64,000 nt of DNA, from contig OZ024824.1 of NCBI GenBank assembly GCA_964016985.1, positions 117,882,951 through 117,946,950 on the forward strand, written 5' to 3'. The notes under the pieces were generated by a model, which was not told where the DNA came from, searched no databases, and saw nothing but the letters and a program-made list of their open reading frames with translations. The position numbers and the translations under genes are program-made. Origin of the DNA: Anodontia alba (taxonomy: Eukaryota; Mollusca; Bivalvia; Lucinida; Lucinidae). This document shows, piece after piece, positions 55,351-64,000 of this stretch (positions are counted from its first letter, which is position 1; each line of letters starts with the position of its first letter).

Positions 55351-56281
55351 GTGAAAGTCCTGGATACTTTGTTTCAGAAACCGAAAAGAGAATTTAAGTT
55401 TAGGAGGGAGAAGATTAAGGTTAATGAAGTAAAACAAAATATGTTTATCAATGATCTGAAAAAGCTTAAATTATTTAAAGCATTAGACGCAACATACTGC
55501 CGATTCCACCAGCGCGTTAAATAATCATTTAAAGCACCAGCAATTGTTTCCCGACAATTTTTGAAGCCAGTGTTGGCGGGGAGTCCGTATTTAGGTCCTT
55601 TCGAAATAATTGAATTAATTCGTGAGTCAGGAATAAATCTTCAAATTACCAATGATAGTATGTTTGTTTGTTTGTGTTGAGGTTTTACGGCCCAGTCAAC
55701 CCAATGGGGTCATGTCGAGCGCGGTCAGTTTACCTAACCACACGTTTACTGGGCAGGCTTAGTCCTCTAAGCGGTTAACCAGTATTGTGCACATTCTTTC
55801 GCCAGAAACTGACAACTGCCCTTCTTGAATCAGCGGAAGGGAGAGAATGACCATAGAAAATAGTTCATGATCAATCTCCATGAAAGAATTTTGCCGACCT
55901 CGGCGGGGGTTGAACCCGCGACCTCCTGGTCTCCAGTCGGACGGCGCATCCGACTGAGCCACCGAGGCCGGCAATGATAGTATGACCTGCTGATTGATAA
56001 CAAAATTTAGAATCTTTACAATCATAAGAATCATTGGAACTAGTTTCAGTATCAAGACCAGAAACTAATTTGTTAAAACAAAGTGTAGTATTAAGGGTAG
56101 TTTTACGATATTTATAACAGATAATAGGAGATACCGTATTTTCGAAATATGAAGGTATAGATAATACTACATTATTATCTCTTAATATGCTTGGTAAATC
56201 TATGAGTTCAGTACATTTATTAATGAATGGAATTTTGATTAAATGTCTAATGTGTTTGTCAGTCGGCATCAGTAAAGCTTA
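55351..56281 (-). pseudogene. Penelope-like reverse transcriptase fragment (block B), split by a SINE
   Basis: Counterpart of 16773-17369. Here the minus strand reads IPSYFENTVSPIICYKY, FNKLVSGLDTETSSNDSYDC, KDSKFCYQSAGHTII without the stops seen in block A (A has TGA in place of Y), so B keeps the older reading in this part. A SINE interrupts at 55663-55972. The downstream part (55351-55650) lacks about 11 bases compared with A and has further changes. Confidence 0.75.
55663..55972 (-). mobile_element. tRNA-derived SINE, copy 2
   Basis: Same family as 47787-48092, reversed: the tail (TTTG)n is at 55663 and the tRNA-like head, complement GCCGGCCTCGGTGGCTCAGT, at 55972. Here the T-arm reads GGGTTCAACCCC, a better B-box. 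The target duplication AATGATAGTATG flanks it (55651-55662 and 55973-55984). Block A has one uninterrupted AATGATAGTATG at about 17076. Confidence 0.93.
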
Positions 56282-56284
56282 TTG

Positions 56285-57060
56285 ATCATTGGATGGAATG
56301 CATAGATAAAGGTGATGTTGTTGGAACACTCTTTGTCGATTTCCGTCAAACGTTCGACTTAGTTGACCACTCCATCCAAATTGAAACAAACTTCATCTAT
56401 ATAAATTCAGTCGCTCCGCCATTAAATGGTTTGGATCATACTTATCCAGTCGTCAGCAAGCAATACCTTTTATAACAGACTCTCAGATTTTGTACCGGTA
56501 CGGAACGGCGTGCCACAAGGCTCTATCCGTGGCCCCATCTTACTTCTGATATTAAAATAAGGCTCTGTCTTTGGGCCCACCTTATTTCAGATTTTTATCA
56601 ATGATTTGACACAGTGCCTGAAACACTGCAAATCAGGGCCCAGTTGTTCAAAGCGTCGTTAGCTTAACGAGCTGGTTAAAGGTCATTTCGTTAACTGTTT
56701 TAGCGGATTCAATATACAATATTCTGATTTTTTTTTTCTGAAAAAATGTGAGTAGCTTTTGCACGGCAAAAGCTACTCACATTTTTTCAGCAAAAAATTT
56801 CAGCATATTTGCGTATCACTCGATGTAAATTTTAACGAATCGTTAACTAACGACATCGTTAGTTTTGAACAACTGGGCCCTGATTTATATTTCATACTTA
56901 CCTAATGGAGCTACAAAGTATTGAAAACCTCAGTCTGATTTCGATGATACTAAACAGTGTGAAAGGACCACAAACTGCAAATCCATTACAACAAAACTAC
57001 TTGTATGGCAGTACGTACAGTCGAAAAAACGAATGTCTGAACCTCATCACCTAGAGATGA
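56285..57060 (+). pseudogene. LINE reverse-transcriptase relic (block B), split by the palindromic MITE
   Basis: Counterpart of 17376-18170. It reads GDVVGTLFVDFRQTFDLVDH, followed in other frames by VRNGVPQGS and IFINDL. The internal duplication seen in A is partly deleted here. Beyond the MITE at 56636-56880 the same TIRSDK/QSD traces follow. Confidence 0.68.
56636..56880. mobile_element. 245-bp palindromic MITE with GGGCCC ends, block B copy
   Basis: Same position in the LINE relic as 17751-17995 but reversed: the CTTAACGAGCTGGTTAAAGG half is on the left and the ACTCGATGTAAATTTTAACG half on the right. The central hairpin GTGAGTAGCTTTTGCACGGC and its complement are intact. Confidence 0.87.
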
Positions 57061-57229
57061 ACATGGCACCGTTCCATGAGCGTGGCTTGATTGTGTACGA
57101 TATCTAACTAGTTCATCATCGTAGTGTTTAGCTTAAATGCATGGGAACGCTGATACCTTGGGACGAAACCGCTGGTTAGTGGGAACACTTCCCTATCACT
57201 AGTGAACCCTAATCCAGATGACAATGTTA

Positions 57230-57600
57230 AGCGTTTGAATACGTAATGCCACTGGTGACGGTTGAATACGTAATGTCACCTGGTGACGGTTGAATACGTA
57301 ATATCACCTGTGGCGTTAAGAGGACAGCTTTACGGAACGCTCCGTTACTTCTCTTGATATGTGGTGTGTAGGTTGGAGTTTTCTCAACTGCACTGCCCCG
57401 GTGGGCACGTGGCGTTTTTACGGCGTCGGCTTCGCGTCGATTCAAATTCATGACGTTGCACTGGCGTTGGTTCGACTTGTGTGTGCGTCCTTTCCCTGCT
57501 CGGTGCTTCCCACATGGATCATTAAAATGTCAATGCCCCATTCCACTTTGATAGAGCGCGTTTCAAAGAAAAAAACAAACAAAAAAAACAAAAAAAAAAA
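57230..57600. repeat. 27-bp tandem repeat, conserved stretch and A-tract (block B)
   Basis: Counterpart of 18328-18690. The frame at 57227-57451 and its block A relative (18375-18644) translate similarly (THIKRSNGAFRKAVLLTPP) on the minus strand. No start or domain supports a gene, and the two frames end differently. Confidence 0.6.
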
Positions 57601-58023
57601 CAATATTAGTTAGCTTAAAAAAAAGTGTTAAACTGTAGTAGACTACTATTCCATATGTCCAAATATATACGACTGGTATAACTAATTTTCTAAACATTTT
57701 CTTAAGAACTTTCACCTATAGTCAAACAACAGATTTTTTTCACTTCTCTTGTATGTAAGTGATATGCTTTTTAAATATGGTTTTACCTTTACATTGTTTT
57801 ATCTGTATACCTTGTATATATGTTACATAGAATTGTATTTTAATGTTTTATTGAGTGATCTGCCCGCCACACGTCCGTATTTCGTTTCCGAATGACAACG
57901 AGTAAATATCGATGGATATTCACCAAACCTGGCACGTGCATTGATATTATGGAGATCTGTTTAGATTTGCAAATGGGCTGATTTCGTCAACTTTTGACAG
58001 AGTTGTCTGCCTGCCACACGGCA

Positions 58024-58047
58024 GTTTTCGTGATGGAAGACTCAATG
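58024..58047. other. 24-base insert matching the edge of an A-only MITE
   Basis: AGTTTTCGTGATGGAAGACT then CAAT, absent from block A at this place (20637), is identical to 24056-24079, which spans the right end of the MITE in the 1.5 kb segment missing from block B. Confidence 0.75.
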
Positions 58048-58077
58048 GCAGGGTTTTATCGTGTCACCTTTTTGGAC

Positions 58078-58078
<1 letters not shown>

Positions 58079-58118
<40 letters not shown>
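58079..58118. repeat. poly-T tract
   Basis: Forty-odd bases of T where block A has ten (20676-20685). Confidence 0.92.
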
Positions 58119-58169
58119 CAGTTCGTCCTTTAAAATAGCGATGTCCGGGCGGGTGTCGGGCGTCGTCCG

Positions 58170-58650
58170 AGGTTTACCCTTTGGTTAACCTTTTTCAAAG
58201 TTGTATGTTACCTTTATTCTTTAGTGGATTGCTTTCATATTTGGTAGGAATGAAGAGGAGGACCAGTAAGTGTGTCACGTGCACATGAGACAACTCTCAC
58301 TTTCTTCGTTATGTACTTATTTCCCCTGACGCCCGAGGTTTACCTTTTGGTTAACCTTTATTCAAGGTTATATGTCGCCTTTATTCTTCAGTGGATTACT
58401 TTCGTGTTTGGTAAGGATGAAGAGGGGGGCCAGTAGGCGTGTGGCGGCCAAGAGAGACAATTCTTACTTTCTCCGTTATGTACTTATCTCCCTTGACGTC
58501 CGAGGTTTACCTTTTGGTTAACCTTTTTTCAAAGTTATATGTTACCTTTATTCTTCTGTGGATTGCTTTCATATTTGGTAGGGATACAGAGGAGGACCAG
58601 TAGGCGTGTAGGATGCAAGAGAGACAACTATCACTTTCTTCATTATGTAC
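58170..58650. repeat. about 175-bp tandem repeat, block B
   Basis: Three complete units (starting near 58178, 58350 and 58520), with the third intact, unlike block A. They contain GAGGTTTACCTTTTGGTTAA and TTATGTACTTATCTCCC. Confidence 0.82.
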
Positions 58651-59821
58651 TTATCTCCCCTGGGGTCGAATTCATGTGCAGGCCATAACTCCCAAGCTGT
58701 TTGAGATAATTTGATATTTGGTAGGTACATATATCAGGTCAAGTAGAGATAATTTGGTAATATTTGTTAGGGACATATATCAGGTCAAGTAAGAATGTCA
58801 CATGCAAGAAGGACAATATCTTTGTTGTTTTTTGTTTTTAAGTTATCTCCCCTGAGCGAATTTCTAAGCCAAATTCTTGTGCACTTCATAACTTCTTAAT
58901 GGTTTGAAATATTTTGATAATGTTTGGTAGAGGCATAAGGACCATTAGGCATGTCCCGTGTAAGAGAGACAAATCTGACTTTCTTTGTTACGTACTGATC
59001 ACCCCTGAAGCCGAAAGCTTGTGCAGCCAAAATTGATTTTTGCACGGGTTTTTCAAAAATCTGTCCTTTAAAATAGCAATGTCATGGCCGGCGGGCATTA
59101 GGTCTCCCGAGGTTTACCTTTTGGTTGACCTTTTAAAAAAAACCGTACATAATACCGTAAGATTTTTTTCAAGTTATTTATCAAGGATGGACGTTTCATG
59201 TATAAATCATCTGGTAGGCAGATGATTCACAAGTAATGTTTATCCTGATTTTCTCTAAAATTTAGATAAGACTTTTGTCTACTACAATTTTGCATGGAGC
59301 TTTAATTTACAAAATGTGAACAATTTGATTTAAATGGGTAGTGTAACTTGAAGAAAAACAAAACAAACTGTGAATACTCTCAGGAAACTTCCTAATCTAG
59401 TTCTACAGTGTTTACAGTTACACGTCTGTCTGTATATTCATTTGAAATAAACACTATACGATAGTTTGTATCAGATTATTAAGACCCTACTATATGTTTA
59501 TATGATAATATATATGAGTGATGCACCTGCACGTTACAATTTAATTACTAGTTCTACTCCATTCAGAAACACACAAGCTTTGAAACTTCAAGTAAAAAAC
59601 CCTTGAATTAAAATGTTATGTTATATTAGTATCTAACATAATGATTAATTGGGATGTACCAACCTACTTTCACCATATATAAAATCTCTATTACCTATCA
59701 CGAAGTAGACGGCATAAATTATCTCCCTTCGGTGTACATTTAAAATCTCAATTACCTATCACAAAGTTTGCATAAAATTAGTAAGCGGCATAGATTATAA
59801 TATTTTTTTCTTTATTATTAA

Positions 59822-60320
59822 AATTAAAGCTCCATGCAAAATTGTAGTAGACAAAAGTTTTATCTAAATTTTAGAGAAAATCAGGATAAACATTACTTGT
59901 GAATCATCTGCCTACCAGATGATTTATACATGAAACGTCCATCCTTGATAAATAACTTGAAAAAAATCTTACGGTATTATGGACGGTTTTTTTTTAAAAG
60001 GTCAACCAAAAGGTAAACCTCGGGAAACCTAATGCCCGCCGGCCATGACATTGCTATTTTAAAGGACAGATTTTTGAAAAACCCGTGCAAAAATCAATTT
60101 TGGCTGCACAAGCTTTCGGCTTCAGGGGTGCACACGAGACAACTCTCACTTTCTTCGTTATGTACTTATTTCCCCTGACGCCCGAGGTTTACCTTTTGGT
60201 TAACCTTTATTCAAGGTGATATGTCGCCTTTATTCTTCAGTGGATTACTTTCGTGTTTGGTAAGGATGAAGAGGAGGGCCAGTAGGCGTGTGGCGGCCAA
60301 GAGAGACAATTCTTACTTTC
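59822..60320. other. patchwork insertion: inverted then direct copy of nearby sequence
   Basis: Bases 59822-60130 are the reverse complement of about 59000-59306. They join at GTGCAC to 60129-60320, a direct copy of about 58279-58471. The sequence then returns to the block A order at TTCCGAATGATGTCG. In block A the corresponding interval is 22330-22890 and is unrelated. Confidence 0.9.
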
Positions 60321-60639
60321 TTTCCGAATGATGTCGAAAGGACAGTAGTACATACAACTGCAAATAAACTCGATTCTGGCGGCTAGCCAACAAAAATACA
60401 TGAGGGTACATGTAACAAACTCAAAATCAAAACACTGTATGTAGTGTCGTCCAGTGCGGCAATAAGAAAAAAAACAACAAAAAATATGCGATCTGCGCCG
60501 ATCAGATCCCAGAGTACGATTGAGGCTTACACACCTCGCATATAAATAAGTACATAAATAAATCCCGAAAGATCCTGCTGAGACGGAGTCGTCCCATTAC
60601 CTACTTGAACACCATACATTCATGAATAGGTGGGCTCAA

Positions 60640-61003
60640 TAGCTTAGTCGAACTTCGATGGCTCGAACATCTTTTGGACCATAGAAAATTGTTCGAGATA
60701 TGGGTGGTTCGAACCACTGAAGGTTAAATATGGCGCCGTCAGAAAGCAAGTGGCGGTAATTTAGGGATTTTTTCGATTTCCTACACAATAATTGTATGTT
60801 GTATGTACTCATTAGAATCGCCTCGATGAGGCGATTCTAATGAGTACACACACCATACAATTTCACGATAAAATAAGAAAATTTCCCTAAATATTTGTTT
60901 TCTTGAGCTATCGGAAGAACTTCGTAGGGTCTCAGAAACGAGTTCGAATTAACCATGGTAAACGAGCCATCGGTGTTCGAGCTATCGAGGTTCTACTGTA
61001 CCT
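60640..61003. mobile_element. MITE with ends related to GTAGAACCTCGATAGC, block B
   Basis: Counterpart of 23205-23577 with the same central hairpin TACTCATTAGAATCGCCTCG. The left end reads TTAGTCGAACTTCGATGGCT and the right CGAGCTATCGAGGTTCTACT. Confidence 0.7.
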
Positions 61004-61379
61004 GCCTCCGGTCCTTACATTTCTTCTTTCCCTTACTCTTAAGTCCTTCCCCAGCCGTTCTTTCATACGGACAACGAAGACTATGCGAAGAATAGTCTCA
61101 TTGAAACCGAGACTCCCATTTTCGTTCTTGTATATGTTCGGTGTTTCCAAGGGCAACCTTTATAGATTTTATTTGCATTTCAAAAGAAAATATAGTCGTA
61201 TTTTGTAAGATGTTTTATGCGAACCTGGTTTGGAAAATATCTGAAGAACAAATTGTAGTTACATTCGTTTGTCAGCAACCAAAAGGTCTCCGTTACACAG
61301 TTCCTTCACTGTTTATTAGTGACATGTTTGATGCCAAGTAAATCAAACTTTCACATTCTTACCGACTGTGTACGTATAA

Positions 61380-62205
61380 GGGAATACGTTCATGTATCTA
61401 AGAGAGTACTTTCATATCGCCTATGTATATGCGGAAACTTTCATACCGCCTATGTCTAAGGGAACACTATCATTTGTCTAAGGGAATATTTACCGACCAT
61501 GTCCAAACGAATACTTTCATACTGACTTTGTCTAAGGGAATACTTTTACATCGACTATATATAAGGGCAAACTTTTATACCGCCTATTTCAAAAGTAAAT
61601 TTGTTCATGTTACTAAGAGAATACTTTCTTGAGGCTAAGGGAATACTTTCATATTTATTATGTATTAGGGAGTACTTCCATACTGACTATTTCTGAGGGA
61701 ATACTTTCATGTGTCTAAGGCAATATTTTCATACAGCCTATGTCTAAGAGAATACTTTCATATCGACCATGTTTAAGGGAATACTTTCATATCGACTATG
61801 TATAAGGAATACTTTCATACCGTCGATGTCTAAGGGAATACTTTCACGAGTCTAAGGAAATACTTTCATACCGCCAATGTCTAAGGGAATACTTTCATAT
61901 GTCTAAGGGACTCTTACCGCCTATTTCTAAGAGAATACTTTCATGTGTCTAGGGGAATGCTTCCATACCGACTATTTCTAAGGGAATTCTTTTAAAGCAC
62001 CTGTGTCTAAAGGAATACTTTCATACCGCCTATGTCTAAGGGAATACTTTCATACTGACTATGTCTAAGGGAATACTTTGTTATGTCTAAGAGGATACTT
62101 TCATACTGCATATGCCTAAGGGGAATACTTTCATACCAACTTTGTCTAAGTTTATACTTTTATACCACCTATGTCTGAGGGAATACTTTCATAGGGAATA
62201 TGCCT
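61380..62205. repeat. 29-bp minisatellite, block B
   Basis: Same unit as 25440-26440 (AAGGGAATACTTTCATAYCG..), shorter by about six units, mostly the 28-bp sub-repeats. Confidence 0.88.
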
Positions 62206-62462
62206 AAAAGATCACAACTGGTCTTACTTGTCTACTTTGTAAAATATGACGGAAAATATACCTGTTTGAGGTCCGTCTTTGAGTTGTTTTACCAACTTGG
62301 CCAGACATCCGACTCACGAATTTGGATTTATGAATATTGGCACTTTCGTTCGTATCAGTAATTTCACAGTGAGATTATGGGTTTAATCATTTTATTCAGT
62401 GCTGTCATATACAATACATTGTATACAACTAAAGAAAGGATCAGAACGGAAGCATGCAAGCT

Positions 62463-62634
62463 TATACCCAGCAGACACATGACGTCTATACAACGTCGTC
62501 TCAACGTCGATGCAACGTCAAGACGAGCAGACACATGACGTCTATACAACGTCGTCTCAACGTCGATGCAACGTCAAGACGTTGCATCGACGTTGAGACG
62601 ACGTTGTATAGACGTCATGTGTCTGCTGGGTATA
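62463..62634. repeat. ACGTC palindrome with a duplicated arm, block B
   Basis: A 56-bp piece starting GCAGACACATGACGTCTATA is present twice in tandem (62471-62526 and 62527-62582) before the inverted arm. Arms match even better than in block A (TGCAACGTC and GTCATGTGTCTGCTGGG), so B is likely closer to the original palindrome apart from the extra copy. Confidence 0.88.
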
Positions 62635-62959
62635 GTTTGTTCCTCTCCTTAACAAAACTTGTGAGCATTTATCGAGTATTTTGTATAATCTGTCTAATCT
62701 ATAATGTAGTTTGTACACTAGAGGTTACCAGATCAGATTTCAGCTTCTTTTTAGCATACAATGCGATAGCTCCTCTTACAACGACTCGTCGCTTTAGACG
62801 ACGCTTGGTACTCGTAGCAAGCAGTTATCAAAAATGCAAGTTAGAAATAAAGCTAATAAAAGAAGAAAAGAAAATGGCTCGCGGACTTTTATAACAGAGA
62901 AAGACGTTACGATCACAAATTAATTTTGCATATTGCGTGCATCTATTAATTGGACCGAG

Positions 62960-63180
62960 TCAAGGGAAAAAGAGGTTTAGAACATGCGCAAAATACAGAG
63001 ATTCAGATGACCCTGCGCATACACAAACTATCATCCATTCATACATCCTGTAGTATATAATGAGTCTGTTAGCGGACAGTGAAGGCCCTGATCAGACTGC
63101 GCGAGTGCGCAGGCTATCTGGGCCTTCGCTGTCGGCATATGCCGGAAGACACGTTTCGCATGGCGCCGCCCACATGTCTC
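62960..63180. repeat. dispersed repeat, family of 1030-1250, block B
   Basis: Counterpart of 27130-27350, lacking GGGCCTTTGTTTT and a short stretch near TGAAGTTTTCATGAC. Confidence 0.72.
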
Positions 63181-63360
63181 ACGGGTTTATTACTTACTGT
63201 TAAAGGGCCCTAGATACATTTAATCCAAGGAAAGCAACTTTTCTGACTTCCTGTTTTCCCTTCCTGTGCACCTAGGTCTTTCTGAAAAAGGTTCTACCCT
63301 GAAAGGAAAAAAAATGTATCTGCACAAAGACCTTCTAAACGGAAAATCGTGCTGAAAAAA

Positions 63361-63601
63361 TGAGCCAGCGCATGATAAAACGTATAAAAATGGCATGTGC
63401 GCCCAGCGAAGACTCAGATCAGCCTGGGCATCCGCCCAGTCTGATCAGAGTCTTCGCTGTGCGCTCAATGGGTAATTAATGGCCCAAGCTTTCTTCATGC
63501 AGACAGCAAAGACTCTGATCAGACTGGGCGGATGCCCAGGCTGATCTGAGTCTTCGCTGGGCGCACATGCCATTTTGTACGTTTTGTCATACGCTGCCTC
63601 A
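63361..63601. repeat. long inverted repeat of the palindromic dispersed family
   Basis: Arms of about 110 bp: TGAGCCAGCGCATGATAAAA..GCGCCCAGCGAAGACTCAG on the left is mirrored by ..CTGAGTCTTCGCTGGGCGC..TGTCATACGCTGCCTCA on the right, with a short unpaired middle (about 63475-63495). This is the most complete copy of the family in the window and shows its probable full form. Confidence 0.85.
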
Positions 63602-63706
63602 AATATATAATTAGTGTAAATTTACACAAATTCGCCGCAAGATAGCTACGTTTTTATAGACGTTTAACATTTGAGCCGGGTAACAGCATTTCCTACATTT
63701 CCTATT

Positions 63707-64000
63707 GCATGTGCGCCCAGCGAAGACGCAGATCAGCCCGCGCATCGGCGCAAGCTGCTCAGTGTCTTTGCGATCCGCCTGAAGACATTTTGGATCTTGG
63801 CTATCGACAGAATACCTTGCGAAGATCCTGATTAGACTGCTGAGTCCCGGCTAATTTATTTTATCATCCATCATCAATTTATTAAATTTCTGACAAAAAT
63901 GGCGGATGATAAACCAGTGAATTTTGTTTTTCCTCCGATATACTTTATATTTAGTGCGAACCATCGTCCTGAGCGGACCGAACATATATTTGCACTTTTG
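63707..64000. repeat. continuation of block B and dispersed repeat
   Basis: Matches 27585-27822 and then, across the empty mariner site near 63930, 29645-29709. The 21-bp GCATGTGCGCCCAGCGAAGAC here also occurs at 63393-63413. Confidence 0.85.

Larger units (their letters stand above)
47773..64000. repeat. duplicated block B, continues past the window
   Basis: Collinear with block A (16005-29709). It starts at the same TAGGTGTGTTTTCGT, where a SINE is inserted, and is still matching block A (TATATTTGCACTTTTG) at the last base. It differs by a vastly larger minisatellite, two SINEs, an inverted MITE, lack of the Tc1-like and mariner elements, loss of 1.5 kb, and a local patchwork rearrangement. 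Confidence 0.9.

Noticed and set aside
55900..55972. tRNA gene
   Set aside because: The cloverleaf-like head belongs to a SINE: it is continuous with a 230-bp body and tail, has target duplications and occurs twice in identical arrangement.

Overview
The window is AT-rich, intron-bearing animal DNA dominated by mobile and tandem repeats. The dispersed palindromic families (cores such as GATCAGACTGCGC), the tRNA-headed SINE with an ACAA-type tail, the Penelope-like and CR1/L2/I-like retroelements and the mariner/Tc1/pogo transposons together suggest a marine bivalve. A venerid clam such as Mercenaria is my guess from memory, not something proved here. Only one piece of likely host coding sequence is visible: a first coding exon at 2500-3169 for a type II membrane protein, ending in a good splice donor. 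No further exon of it is recognisable downstream.

Layout. 1-3640: small repeats, the host exon and copies of a dispersed palindromic family. 3641-8510: two related minisatellites (43-44 bp and 42 bp units) separated by an 0.8 kb interruption. 8500-12760: palindromic MITE relics, a poly-A-rich triplication and the 3' end of a CR1-like LINE (minus strand). 12766-16022: a short MITE split by a 3.0 kb pogo/Tigger-type transposon. 16005-29709: duplicated block A. 29710-33130: mostly featureless or short repeats. 33151-36606: an uninterrupted 1151-residue LINE endonuclease/reverse transcriptase. 36700-40800: tandem repeats, MITEs and microsatellites. 40961-42856: a foldback-type element whose long inverted arms are made of short palindromic tandem repeats. 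43222-45896: a decayed relative of the 33 kb LINE. 46224-47012: a palindromic MITE containing a LINE fragment. 47773-64000: duplicated block B, running off the window end.

Blocks A and B are two copies of the same 14-16 kb segment, and comparing them dates many events. A alone carries a Tc1-like element (18918-20439) and a mariner (27823-29642), with matching unoccupied sites in B. B alone carries two SINEs with clean target-site duplications. A minisatellite born from a Penelope-like reverse transcriptase segment has about 5 copies in A and roughly 115 in B. A 245-bp palindromic MITE sits at the same site in both copies but in opposite orientation. B has a patch (59822-60320) built from an inverted and a direct copy of neighbouring sequence. 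Whether the duplication is genomic or two haplotypes joined by the assembler cannot be settled from the sequence alone.

The most notable coding feature is the mariner at 27823-29642. Removing a 145-bp GT-AG intron leaves an uninterrupted 350-residue transposase frame with a complete DD34D triad. The pogo-type element at 12821-15835 also has an intron with good splice sites, but its coding sequence is broken.
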